Source: Atriophallophorus winterbourni
Taxonomy: Eukaryota > Platyhelminthes > Trematoda > Plagiorchiida > Microphallidae
DNA length: 64,000 bases
Direction of reading: 5' to 3'
Assembly (NCBI GenBank): GCA_013407085.1
Contig: JACCGJ010012890.1
Span: 24,154-88,153 of the forward strand
Under the pieces are notes generated by a model. It did not search any database. It saw only the letters and a list, made by a program, of their open reading frames with translations, and had not been told where the DNA came from. Shown here one piece after another: positions 1-10,899 of the stretch (the stretch's first letter is position 1; each line of letters begins with the position of its first letter). Position numbers and translations under genes: made by a program.

Positions 1-2160
1 GTTTCTGCGTTTATCACACTTTGTGAATTTCGATGCCCAACTTTGAGCATATCATACACGTCGCAACACAAGTGGTAATCATGTTCAATACGAGTTATCA
101 ACTTATATTTAGTGTTTGTACGCGTGGATGGAGTACGCAAACATCTGGAAACTACATAAACCAGCCCCCATCGTGTGATACTTAGACACGATAGGTTCTT
201 GGCCTTATACTGCGACGAAGCTCTCGATAACGTTTTCATCGACAGACTGAAAGTCGACTAAGTATATTCATCAAAATTTGGTGTGCCTTTTCATTACAAG
301 TTAATATCTACAGCCAAAACTGCACCCTGTTCCACCCACTCAACACAATCCATGACTTTCGACCAACCTCAGCTTAACGTTGAAGTCTTTACCATAACCC
401 GCTTCGGATGATCTGTATCAGGGATGATTACAGTTTTCGAATCATACATTAAAGATTCGTATTAGCATCAAGCGTTTTTTCAGCTTCAACGCTTCAGAGG
501 GATTATTGCAGCTTTTTTCGTTGTAATTCCAGTTTTCTATGTTTTGACAGTAGTTTATGTATTATCTTCCCTGTACAATGCGCACGTTTTGCTAGACTGT
601 TACAGTATCACGGTCAAAATGAAAATCCCTGAATTCCAGTGATTCGTCTTCTCCGTAAAAGGTGTTACTTATTTTTGATAAACAGATTATTCGTCTGTTC
701 GCATAATGCCCAAGACAATCCATTTTCAGTTGTTTAATCTGCTTCATCCAAGTGGACGATAATAGAATGTTCAAAGGGAAAAACTTCATTTTGACTTCAT
801 GTTTACTATTAGAGCTTTATGGGTCTCTTCAGCGGTATATCACAGAAACTAATTTATGCTACAGGAAGGCAAATTAGCCAGTAACCATTCCATGAAACAT
901 GAATTGAACTCTAATTCTAAGTCTTCTTCTTATTTTGTATGAACTCTTGGGTGTTGCTATATGTGATCCGCACTAGACTCTGTTCACTTACGTAGTCCAG
1001 TTATTGACGTGATCGCCATTCATATGAACGCGTTTCATTTCACAGTGGTTTGCCTCCTCAGAACACCCGGCATGCTTTTTTCAATAGCAAGTTGTAACTG
1101 CTTTACCGCTGGTGTATCAAACACTGTCCATGGAATGTCATATCATATTTTACATTACCCTGATGAATTAGGTGCATTTCACAGTAAGCCGTTACGTTTA
1201 TCGCTTATGACTCTTATTAGCATGCTTCTCGTTTAGGTATACGTTGTGCATGTAAAATTCATCGACAGGTAGTCGCCATAATAGCTCAGAAATATCAGCC
1301 CGTCATTAACAAATCATATGGAATTCACCGATACTGTAGCGGAAACCATATTTTCGAATGCTTTGCACTTGCTTCAGCGCATTAAAGTGTCATGTAGTTA
1401 GTTGATAAACAGCTGTAAATTCATTCCGAACTTTATACTGAGTTAAATTGTGCTCAATGATCCGTAATGATAGTCTTGTTACACCCAAAAATATACGAAT
1501 TACGAAAGCAAAGCTCGTACGACGGTTTGACTCTGGTTATCGATGATGTGCAAAGATGTTGTTAGCCAGTGTACTGGTCGATGCATGTAAAAATATAATA
1601 TGTTGAGATTGTTATAACAACGCCGATATGTATAAACTTGGATAACCAAGACATGCTAATCATGATGAATAATTAACAAATTATTTGTATAAACAAAGCA
1701 AATATGTACAAACGTTAATAAATTCTCAAATTCAGATGTGCAAGGAAATTTCGTAGGATAGTTAACTTAATGAAGATGAGAGAAAATTAACCATTTTTAC
1801 AGAGATTCAATAGGCGAGCTGTTATTGTACGGAATAAAATAATGAAATGAGGAAAAAGTAATGTTCCGAAAAATAACGAATATCAACGTATTTGATCGTC
1901 GAAGATATGTTAAGGCGCAAAGAGGATGGATAGTTAAAAATTTTAGTTGTGCTTTTTCGAAACCTAAATCCCTGTTTTAAATGAAGACGTCTTGCTTACA
2001 GGTTTTCGTATATGATTCGGTGAGGCAGGGTGATAATATATATAGGCCAGTTTTGTTCACATGGATGTAAATAAGATAATCTGGAAGGTTTATACTATGA
2101 GGCTAAGTAAATGCTCAATATAAAAGTTGTAATTTGGTGATACTCAGATAAATACAATAT
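1..2160. other. No gene recognised (AT-rich non-coding DNA)
   Basis: I see no open frame with recognisable motifs, no recognised transposon ends and no tRNA-like box in this stretch on either strand. Short frames at 592-789 (-) and 1009-1236 (+) have no recognisable domain and look like chance. It could be intergenic or intronic. Confidence 0.5.
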
Positions 2161-2162
2161 CA

Positions 2163-3400
2163 AAAAGGGGAGTCTTGCCTAACGAACCTACACTGTTTTC
2201 TTAATGAGGTCACTAGGAGGCTAGATGAAGCCCACCAGGTCGAAGTTCTCTACTTCTTCTGTAAAGCCTTTGACTCGGTAAACCACAGGTTGCTTGCAAT
2301 GAAGATTGGACTAATAGGTATCGATGGCCCTCTAAAGAGCTGGATCACAAACTTCTTGAGCAATCGGTATTTTCGCGTTCGCATAGGCAATATGTATTCC
2401 GCGAAAGCAGGAGTTGTTAGTGGAGTCCAGCAGGGTTCAGTACTAGGCCCACTACTCTTTCTTATCTTCATCGATGATTTGGCATCCTCGCTCAAGTGTC
2501 CCTGCTATATTTTTGCAGACGATGTCAAGTTTATCGGATCGCTGAACGAACAGGATCTTTTTGAGGATATAGAAAAGGTCATCAAGTGGTCTTCCACGTG
2601 GGATCTACCAGTCAACTTCTCCAAAAGCTATCTTCTGTCCAAAGCTGCAACGAAGCTGCAGGTTGCTGGACCTGATAACATACTGGAGATAACTGGTGTA
2701 TCAAAAGTCCGGGACTTAGGTATTGCGGTTTCAGCGGACTTTAAATGGGCTGATCAATGTGCAGCTGCTGCACAACGCGCTAGGAACCAGCTCTTTCGCC
2801 TCCGATCAGTTTTATCCTGCAGGTCCCCGGAGGTTTTCATCCCATTGTATAAAGCGATAGTGAGACCTCATCTCGAGTATTGCGTTCAAGCTTGGTCTCC
2901 TTACTTGGAAAAGGACATTGCCACGCTCGAAGGTGTTCAGCGCCTAGCTACTCGTATGAATAAAGGGCAATCTGGGAAGTCGTAGGAACAACGACTGTTG
3001 AGTCTAGATCTCTTCTCGCTAGAAAGAAGGCGACTACGTGGGGATCTGATCAAGAACTTTAAAATCGCTAGAGGCTTTAGTTCTATCGATCCGGCTGTTA
3101 TGTATGCTCTTGCGCTAGTGAAAGGAACTCGGGGCTATTCACTGAAACTGGCAAAGCAACATGTCAGGTCTAATGCACGTAAGAATTTCTTTAGCGAAAG
3201 GGTAGTGAATCATTGTAACTGTCTGCCCGAAGAGGTATTTTGTTCTACATCAGTAACGTGCTTCAAAGATAGACTAGACTCGATCTGGCGCTCTGTGTTT
3301 TCCAATTTTTATCCCTTATTTTATAGTTGTTCTTCAATTTGTCGTTGGAACGCACTAATGTCGCTCCTCACCTGTTGGGTGACGGAGTTTTTCTGTTGCA
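2163..3400 (+). pseudogene. CR1-like reverse transcriptase fragment
   Basis: The frame encodes RT palm and thumb motifs in the usual CR1 order: KAFDS near 2265, QQGSVLGP near 2430, FADDVKF near 2516, the KVRDLGI block near 2705, and the arginine-rich tail ERRRLRGDLI near 3020. The LDFSKAFDS motif is altered to FFCKAFDS. A TAG stop at 2983-2985 splits the frame. There is no endonuclease or ORF1, because the copy is 5' truncated as is usual for LINEs. It would have acted as part of a cytoplasmic/nuclear RNP in target-primed reverse transcription, but it cannot make a working enzyme now. Confidence 0.88.
3364..3387 (+). promoter_or_regulatory. Bulged hairpin in CR1 3' UTR (family A)
   Basis: The arms 3364-3372 and 3378-3387 pair over nine base pairs with one bulged C and a five-base loop. 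The same fold, with a bulge at the same place and a compensatory C-G to T-A change, is present in family B at 8144-8165. Confidence 0.6.
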
Positions 3401-3695
3401 TTCCAGCCAAAGTCATACTAGAAGAATATTGAACCTACTATTCGAAGTGATGGACGCTCTTTTGGCTCACCACTGGAAGTATTCTAGACGCTCGATTGGC
3501 GACTCCGCCACAAATCGTCCTGTGCTAACTGAACTGAACTGAACTGAAGAAGTAAAAACTTTGCGCGGTACGTTCAACTTGGTTGTATTTCTCACGCTCT
3601 GATTAAATATTACGATATTTTGCCGATTCTGTGAAAGTGCAATCTATATTACCTGCATTAATAAGATATAAATATTTACTTCATATATCTTCATT

Positions 3696-4830
3696 ATGGA
3701 TCAAATTACTTTTTCATGCTTAAAGGCTGGTTGTGGTGAGCATGTAGCCAAAGGTATTGAGTGTTGTACATGCAAACGCTGGGCGCACCAGAGGTGTTCT
3801 GGTATACCAAAAGACCGGTACACCATATATGCAGCCCATACATGGTTCGAATTTGTCTGCATGGAATGCAATGAAGTTGCACGGGAGGCTTATCGTAAGC
3901 AAGTTTCCCAATTACTCGCAACAAAGATCTTACGCGCAAGTTGCAGCATCGCACAAACCAATCTTGCATACGCAGGCGGATGTACGAAAATCTGCGGGGA
4001 AAAGTCAGGGTAAAACTAACAACAATGTTGTTAATCAGCGTAAGAAAAAGAGCCAGCCAGCTCGAAAGTTACCGCGCTTCCCAACAAGTAAAAAAACCGA
4101 GATGCGTCTCGATAATTTAGCGACAATTAACTCGCAATTGGCTTCAATCCGAAGCGAATTGCAAGCGTTGCAGAAAAAAGGCACTTTTCCCGAAAAAAGT
4201 TTGAAAACCAGGACCAGAAACATTCTGATTCATAACGAGCAAGAGCCTTTCATACAGGAGGCTAAAGCACGAAGCAGTTTAGATCGCAAATGCGTACAAA
4301 ATTTACTGCGTCTGGCAGACCTTAAGCCCAATCTACAGATAGTTCGGGTACACAGAATCGGTCTGTATAAGAAAGGAAACCAAGCAAGGCCAATCTTGGT
4401 GGAATTCAGAAACCAGAGAGACAGAGACCTGTTTCTCTCTAAAGGCGACCAAATACATACAAATACAAATGGTTTGTATAGATTGGTGCCAGATAGCCGC
4501 CCAGTTTCAGCAAATTATTTTGCGTTCCAGCGTTCGGGTAGCAAAGTAGCAAAACCGAAGAGCAACCCTGATAAGCGCCGATTGAATAACTCCGCAACAG
4601 TGGATATTTCAATCAAGAACGCTCAAGTGGTGGTAGAAAATATAGGGGACGAATCGTGGCTAAGTTGTGATGCAGCAAACGAAAGCCTCGCTTCGTATGC
4701 GCTCAACGCTCCTGCATTAAGAACCTCTACGCCACAACCTTCCAGCGACGTAGATTCTCCACACAGCACTAATTTGGACATACCAAAAAACTTGGTAATG
4801 CCTCGGGTTTGGCGCCCGAGGGTTGTCTGA
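3696..4830 (+). pseudogene. CR1-like ORF1 protein with PHD finger (frameshifted)
   Basis: ORF1 starts at ATG 3696. The first about 70 residues form a PHD-type C4HC3 zinc finger: Cys pairs around 3717-3735, CCTC near 3762, a His near 3787, and a CMEC pair near 3861. The reading frame then shifts by one base near 3895-3925 into a basic, Lys/Arg-rich linker. This is followed by a short coiled coil (about 4105-4180) and an RRM-like block with VHRIG and RPILVEF motifs (about 4345-4410). Zinc finger plus RRM fits the nucleic-acid-binding ORF1 proteins of CR1-clade LINEs, which coat element RNA. Its end overlaps the start of ORF2 by about 20 bp. The frameshift makes it non-functional as it stands. 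Confidence 0.82.
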
Positions 4831-5520
4831 AATTAGGCGGGGTACATCGAATTGCTGTGAGCATACTATACACAAATGCTTGCAGCGTGCGTAGTAAATG
4901 GCTGGAATTAATGCAGAAAGCCTCCAATAGTAAATCTAGGATCCTAGGTATATCAGAGACCTGGCTTCAAGATGCAGACATTATTCCAGTTGATCTTCTT
5001 TCGACATATACAGCCATCAGATCGGATAGACCAGATGGTAGACGCGGAGGAGGAGCTATAATACTATTACAACATGGTATTAAATACCAAGACTCTGGCA
5101 TCAAAATGGCCACCTTCGGCATCCAGCTGGTCTCGACAATCGTCACAGACGGTAAGCTTTCTTTTGCGTTAGGCTGCTTATACAGGGCACCCGGCGCTTC
5201 TGAGGAGGAGGACCAGCAACTTAGGGAACTTCTCACCACGTTGCTCAAAACTGCCCCACGAGTCTATTTAATAGGTGACTTCAACTTACCGGGTATTGAC
5301 TGGACACTCAGACAACCTGTGATAGAATTTCCCAGGTATATCTCGATTGGATGCACTCCAGTGCGCTTCATCAGCACGTAAGTGAGAAAACTAGGTACAG
5401 AGATGTACATTCACCATCTACACTGGACCTACTTTTGTCTAAAGGTCCTAAAGATGTCCAAAACCTCTCTTACGACTCACCTTTAGGGAAAAGTGACCAT
5501 GTCACCATAATATTTCAGGC
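4809..5520 (+). pseudogene. CR1-like ORF2, endonuclease part
   Basis: This encodes an exonuclease-endonuclease-phosphatase (APE-type) domain. It has a YTNACSVRSK start near 4868, the ISETWLQD motif near 4950, RGGGAI near 5044 and the GDFNLPGIDW motif near 5275. The frame shifts near 5350, and the C-terminal part (SDHVTIIFQ) continues in another frame to about 5515, where a foreign LINE fragment interrupts it. The domain nicks target DNA to prime reverse transcription. The catalytic Glu of ETW and the Asp/Asn of GDFN are present, so the fold was intact before the frameshift. Confidence 0.85.
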
Positions 5521-5868
5521 AATTCTCTGTTTTCATAATTCATTCATTCATTCAATCCTCCCGTGCCGGGTGGCACATGAGGCGAAGACAACTTCACGCC
5601 AGTGGTTCCGGTCTGTCGCAGTTTCCTTTGCCGTCTGCACCGTGAATCATTGTGCATGTAGTTCGCGTTCCAACGTTCTGCGCCAAGTTTCCTTGGGCCA
5701 TCCCCTTTTTCGTTTACCTTGCGGATGCCAGTGCATGGCTACCTTCGTATGCGAACTGGGATCCATCTTGCAGACATGACCGAACCACGGATCTGTTGTC
5801 ATCGTTTCCGTAGTAATGTAGGTTTTACGGGATAGGGTTGCTAGCCATAAGCCCAACCCTCCTCCTTT
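5521..5868 (-). mobile_element. Nested 3' fragment of an RTE/jockey-like LINE
   Basis: On the - strand this segment encodes the typical C-terminus of another LINE class: WFGHVCKM, then GKRKRGWPKETWRRT, ending with a stop. It is followed by a short 3' UTR and a GAAT tetramer tail (visible as ATTC repeats at 5537-5555 on the + strand). It splits the CR1 ORF2 between endonuclease and reverse transcriptase, so it inserted later. The right edge is placed near 5868, where the CR1 frame resumes. Confidence 0.75.
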
Positions 5869-7963
5869 CTCAGACGGGCTTGGGACCGTCCTTGGCGGAG
5901 TCAAATACAGGCGTAATCTAAATCGAGTTGACTGGAATGCTGTACGGCTTTCCGCTTTACGATGTGACTGGTTCTCTGAAACCAATGACATCAAAAGTAA
6001 ATGGTCGGTTATTAAGCGCAATATTTTAAGTCTTCAAGACCTTTACTGTACTTTCCGACCTATGCGGCTAAAGAACAAGCCACCTTGGTGGACTCCTGCG
6101 GTGCGACGCAACATTATTAGGCGCGACAGACACTGGCGTAGATACATAGCCTTGCCAACCTATAGAAATTGGTCGTGCTTTAAGGCTTCGAGAAACAACA
6201 CAGTAAAGCTACAACGGAAGCTTAAGCGATGCTACGAAACTTAAATGGCGAAGTCTGCTAAAAAGTACCCTAAGAAGTATTATAGTTATGTTCAGTCTAA
6301 GGGTAAGACAAGGGAGCACATAGGTACCCTAATATTAGACAATGGCCAGAAAGCCAATTCTGACCCCGAAAAGGCGGCAGCTTTGCTGGATTATTTTCGA
6401 AGCGTACATAGAATAGATGGCGGGGATGCGATTCACTCAGTCCCAACTCTTAATACTGAAATGGGTGCCTCACTAAGCGAAGTAGTTTTTTGCACGGATG
6501 ATGTCGCACGTGTCCTAAAGAATCTAGACGGAAATAAATCCGCCGGACCTGACGATGTGCATCCTAAAATTGTAAAGGAAATATCTACGGTACTATCAGG
6601 GCCTCTATGTGAGTTATATAACGAATCGTTCTGCAAAGGCATCCTACCAGATGACTGGAAGAAAGCCATTGTCGTACCCATTCCAAAGGGAGGTTGCGCA
6701 AACATAGTTAAGAATTTCCGACCGGTAAGCTTGACTAGTGTTTTATGTAAAACCTTGGAGAGACTTATCAGGGATCGATTGTGCAGCCACCTCGTGCACA
6801 ATTCATCATTAAGCACAGTTCAACATGGCTTTCTTAAAGGAAGGTCGTGTCTCTCAAATCTTTTATGCTTTTTAGATCGAGTTTCTAAGACACTGGATAA
6901 AGGCGGACGGGTAGAGGTCCTTTACTTAGACTTTAGTAAGGCGTTCGACTCGGTTAGTCACAGGTTCCTAGGGATGAAGCTCTCGGCCAAAGGCATATCT
7001 GGTAAGCTTCACGACTGGATAACCAGTTTTCTTCGTGATAGATCCTTCCAGGTCCGTGTAGGCGATACTACCTCTGAATTCGCAACAGTTACTAGTGGGG
7101 TACCACAAGGTTCAGTATTAGGCCCAATACTTTTTCTGATCTTCATCGATGATCTCGCATCGCAGTTGTCATGTCCCTGCTACATGTTTGCTGATGATGT
7201 CAAATTCACCGGATCCAGTGATCACGGTGATTTGCTGAGAGATATTGAAAAGGTCAATAAATGGTCGCAGGATTGGGATCTTCCTCTGAACTATAGTAAA
7301 TGTCATCTGTTATCTGCAGCAGTCGACAGAATTACAGTAACTGCGAATAACGGTAGGATCGACTTTCAATCTATTCAGAGGATTAAGGATTTGGGTATAG
7401 TCGTAACAGCGGACTTCAAATGAGCTGCGCAGTGTGCCACCGCTGCACAACGAGCTAGAGGAGAACTCTTTAGGCTTAAATCCGTTCTGACATGTAGAAC
7501 GCCGGAAGTGTTTATCCCTTTATATACGGCGATTGTCAGGCCGCATTTAGAATAATGCGTGCAAGCCTGGAGCCCCTTCTTTCAAAAGGACATATTACTA
7601 TTAGGAAGAGTCCAACGACTGGCTACCAAAATGGTTGAAGGTATGTTTGGGAAACCCTACGAAGAACGTCTAATTTCTTTAGGTCTCTTCTCCCTTCGGC
7701 ATCGGCGTCTACGGGGTGACCTCATAGAAACTTTCAAAATCCTGAAAGGCTTAGGCGACGAGAGCTGTCAAAACCTGTTCTCTCGAGCGATCAACCCCTC
7801 AACTAGAGGACATACATTGAAGCTCGCGAAAAACCACAGCCGTCTGAATCTTAGGCAACACTTTTTCAGTGAAAGAGTGGTAAGCTTCTGGAACAAGCTG
7901 CCTGAGGAACTAATAGCTTGCACAACAATAGGTGCATTCAAAAGGGGTTTAGATGCCTTGTGA
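5869..7963 (+). pseudogene. CR1-like ORF2, reverse transcriptase part
   Basis: The frame resumes with the endonuclease-RT linker (PPWWTPAVRRNI near 6080). It then carries RT motifs in order: KSAGPDDVHP near 6536, NFRPVSLTS near 6714, LDFSKAFDSV near 6928, GVPQGSVLGP near 7097, FADDVKF near 7186, IKDLGIV near 7382 and RHRRLRGDLIETFKI near 7698. In-frame stops lie at 6242-6244 (TAA), 7421-7423 (a TGG-to-TGA change compared with the sister copy at 45526-46374) and about 7553 (TAC to TAA). The catalytic FADD box is intact, but the stops make the copy dead. The C-terminal SFWNKLPEELIA block is typical of CR1. Confidence 0.9.
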
Positions 7964-8143
7964 CTTGGGCTTTTCCCAGACTTTTTCCCGTGAATATGCA
8001 GGTTGTCTGTCGTCAGAATTGTCCATTTTTTGTTCATTTTGAAATTATATGGTCTTTACCACAATTTAAAAAAAATCCTGTTATATAATGCCTCGTTTTA
8101 AATGTCATGTTTTAAATGTACGCACCAATTTTCCATAGCTAAC

Positions 8144-8165
8144 CTCTCACCGGCTTGGTGAAGAG
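8144..8165 (+). promoter_or_regulatory. Bulged hairpin in CR1 3' UTR (family B)
   Basis: The arms CTCTCACC (8144-8151) and GGTGAAGAG (8157-8165) pair over eight base pairs with one bulged A and a GGCTT loop. The same site occurs in the sister copies at 46934-46955 and, inverted, at 49163-49184. A role as an RT recognition structure is inferred. Confidence 0.6.
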
Positions 8166-8284
8166 AAACCCTTTCCGTTTTTCTCAGTCGCAGCTACAAA
8201 TTCTGGGACCAAAGGACGGCTTGGAAAACATCGGACGTACCTTCGCATACAACGAGAATTCCAGAGGAAAATGAACCAACTTTG

Positions 8285-8480
8285 GCAGTGGTGGGCGCTC
8301 CTTTGAAGCTTTCCACAGACGGAAATTCTGGACGCTCGATTGGCTTATCCCTTGGCGGCGCGATCGTCAAGGATATCCAAATCACAATAAGAAAAAACGC
8401 TTTAGCAGTGGTGGTTGCTTCTCTGCAGCTTTCCACCGGAAGAAATTCTGGACGCTCGATTGGCTCGTTAGCCACATACT
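8285..8480 (+). repeat. Tandem 120-bp module in CR1 3' UTR
   Basis: Two units 120 bp apart each contain GTGGTGG..., a TTTCCAC block and GACGCTCGATTGGC (8331-8344 and 8451-8464). The same pair recurs at 47121 and 47241 and inverted at about 48860-49000. A single unit closes the family A copy at 3487-3500. Confidence 0.8.
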
Positions 8481-8491
8481 GTCCTGTGCAC

Positions 8492-8625
8492 ATGCATGAG
8501 AGCACAAGCCTGATCCAGGCAAAGTGCCGTACAGTCAGAGACTGCACGTGGGCGAAGATACTGTCAGGTTGCCCAGGCCTAGACAGATATGAGGGGGAAA
8601 TAAAAATAGAAATGTAAATGAAATA
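8492..8625 (+). mobile_element. SINE (proximal module) fused to CR1 3' end
   Basis: This is a copy of a highly repeated short element beginning GAGAGCACAAGCCTGATCC and running to the CCTAGACAGATATGAG block, with an A-rich end. It directly follows the last CR1 3' UTR bases, where the CR1 pentamer tail should be. About 15 related copies lie across the window in both orientations. Confidence 0.85.
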
Positions 8626-9688
8626 ACCAAGCATTCTAATCAATCGGAGTATGGTTTTGTTCTGCAGATCCCGTCACCACATGGACAACCGCCGATACAT
8701 AGGATGAATGTGGCTTCGATATCTTTGCTGCCAAGATGACCACAAGCACAATTGAATTGAAACGGGAAAGAAAAGTATGCCGTTCCAAATAAGCTTTTGG
8801 GCGAGAATTTCGGGGGATAACATTTCCACTGGGATGTTAGATTAATGACTTGTGATCGTTGGCCTTCTTTATTGCATATGATTGCCATAGTTTCACACAA
8901 TGGGAAATACAAACTCCAATCATACACAGAAAATGTTAAATTCATTCAGGAAGATTACGGAGTAAAGTGATTGTTGCGTATATCGACTATTACTACAGTG
9001 TTATGAAATTACCAACAAAACAGGTTTTATGCCATTCAGCTAAGAGGCAGCCACATCGTTGCGCACGTCAAACAGCCTGTTTTGTCGGTGGTCTTTGAGG
9101 TCACGCACGCATGGCTATGGCTTCACGTCACATAGCTGCGTTCGTCATTAAATCACTAATACTATATAGTTGGAGTTAATGGTACACACGTGATTTATTG
9201 CTTTGTGTTAATCGCTGAACAGCGATGATGCTACCGATCTTATTATACCATTGATGACGAGGATGCTGCGCTGCAAGAAGCGAACATCAAATATGCCAAC
9301 AATTTGTTCCGAATCGATGACTAAAATCACGGATTATCAACAACCTAGAGTTAGTCGTAGCGGATCTGAACTGTTTCGAGACCCTGAATTACATTCGGTT
9401 TATACAATGGTTCATCTCGGTAGCAACATGATGTTGCTGTCAACGGAATATCTGGAGCAAAATTCTCACAAACAACCCTAGTTTCGAACCATTCGTTGGC
9501 GCAGATCTGAGAGTGTTGATTACGAAAAGTGGTGCGCATCTTAACGAAGTTATTTTTATCGTTAGCAACCTAGTGAAGTTCCCAAGCACAATGAGTCAGG
9601 CAACATTGCGCGCAGTCTGAGCCATTGTCAGATTACTCGGGCATAGAAAAATCTCAGAGCAGCAAATTCTCAATTACGGTCATGGTAT
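8626..9688. other. No gene recognised
   Basis: No coding motif or transposon domain was recognised here. Short frames at 8640-8945 (-) and 9251-9481 (+) have no identifiable domain. Confidence 0.4.
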
Positions 9689-9771
9689 GTAGGTATGAAA
9701 GCACAAGCCTGATCCAGGCAAAGTGCCGCACAGTCAGAGACTGCACGTGGGCTAAGATACTGTCAGGTTTC
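9689..9771 (+). mobile_element. SINE, proximal module
   Basis: It begins GGTATGAAAGCACAAGCC, has the GTGCCGCACAGTCAGAG and GGGCTAAGATACTGTCAGG blocks, and breaks off before the CCTAGACAG block. Confidence 0.85.
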
Positions 9772-10245
9772 AAAGGCCATTCGTTATGATAATTCAAAAA
9801 TTTGTTCATAGCATACCCTAATCTGTTGCCAGGATAGAAGTGTCGGAAATTCTGTTGTCATCAGCAACTTACTAACGACAAATGAGCGCCCAAGTGGTCA
9901 GGATGAATGGCAATCACATTTTCGTAAGCACCACGGGCCTTTGATAAATGACCATTTTTTCGTCCAAACAACCGCGCTGAAAAGTGAATCAGACAACATC
10001 TAGCAAACAGCTCGAACGCGTTTGAAATTGAATGCCACACTCGCGACAAGTCAACAGAGAGAAATAGTAATACAAGACGAAATACTAAAATTAATTTTTG
10101 ATAAGTCATTGGCATAGCTGATTCGATTTCGTTACAGTCGTTGTGTGCATGCGTGTTTATGAAACAGGCCGCAGCATTTAATGCTACGTTGATTTCACAC
10201 AGTCAAGTGACAACACGTTGTTGGGGCTGATTATTGCTATTATAC

Positions 10246-10420
10246 TCTAGTGCACGGATGTGCGATCGTACAGTACTTATGTGCTGTGCGGCTAACACCG
10301 TGCTAAATTGATTCGCCATTGGTGGTGAGCTGCATCCTGAAACTGGCTGGAGTCTCACTACCATTTCTGTTTTCTGTTCTGTTTTCTGTTTTCTGTCCTG
10401 TGCACACTGAACTGAACAGT
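10246..10420 (-). mobile_element. SINE distal module joined to a CR1 tail
   Basis: In reverse orientation this is the second half of the SINE, from the GATTGCACATCCGTGCA end back to the GAGACTCCAGC block. On the + strand it is followed by a TTCTG-rich stretch and then by the terminal CR1 bases TGTCCTGTGCA plus TGAAC units (about 10396-10420). Confidence 0.75.
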
Positions 10421-10899
10421 TTGACCTTGAATTCAAGGTATTCAAGGAGGCTTTCTTTCAAAAAGTTTGTTAATTATTGATCATGCTTAGAATGCCTTGG
10501 ATATCCAAGAATAAATTATTTTTTTGTTTGTTATATATTTAAATAATCACTTTTAACTTCAGGCGCACCGTGGACAAATTCTGGGTTTACCGTAAGCCGA
10601 TTTCCAATCATAAAGAGCTGTGTCGACATTCAATGGTTCAATGGTTTATTGTGGTGTAAAAGCGTAGCTTAAAAATAACCACAGGCATTTGGACAGGTAG
10701 GGCGTTAACCGGGGACACAACTACCCACCACATCCACTGGAACTGCGTGTATACGGACTTCCGATACTGGGATCTGGAAGAGCAATGAAACTGGCAAAGA
10801 GTTAGCGGGGTTGTGACGAAAATGCAAATGGCACAGAAAGAGAACTCACCGTTGTCACGAGCTAGTGAGTTTTGGAAAAAAATGCGGTAGGGTTTGTAA

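Larger units (their letters stand above)
2163..3546 (+). mobile_element. CR1-like LINE, 5'-truncated copy (family A)
   Basis: This is the 3' portion of a CR1-type non-LTR retrotransposon. It starts inside the reverse transcriptase and ends with a TGAAC-type pentamer tail at about 3527-3546. The frame runs from about 2163 through an intact FADD catalytic box near 2516, then an in-frame TAG at 2983-2985, and continues as the C-terminal FSLERRRLRGDLI region to about 3400. The 3' UTR holds a perfect bulged hairpin (3364-3387) and one copy of the GACGCTCGATTGGC module (3487-3500), both shared with the related but diverged family at 3550-8500. It is a dead, truncated insertion. Confidence 0.9.
3550..8500 (+). 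mobile_element. CR1-like LINE, near full length (family B)
   Basis: The element reads 5' to 3' as ORF1 (PHD-type zinc finger, coiled coil, RRM-like domain), ORF2 (apurinic endonuclease, reverse transcriptase), then a 3' UTR with a hairpin and a tandem GACGCTCGATTGGC module. ORF1 is frameshifted. ORF2 is split by a nested LINE fragment at about 5521-5868 and has several stops, so it is inactive. The expected pentamer tail is missing because a SINE sits exactly at the 3' end (about 8492). A sister copy lies at 45301-47297 and an inverted one at 48819-49770. The 5' boundary is inferred from the end of the preceding element and the ORF1 start at 3696. Confidence 0.9.

Noticed and set aside
592..1236. 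Two short open frames near the left end
   Set aside because: No motif, no splice context and ordinary length for chance in AT-rich DNA.
8494..8620. Main SINE as a tRNA-derived element
   Set aside because: GGTTGCCCAGGCC is too far from a B box, and no A box lies at the right distance, so I left its origin open.
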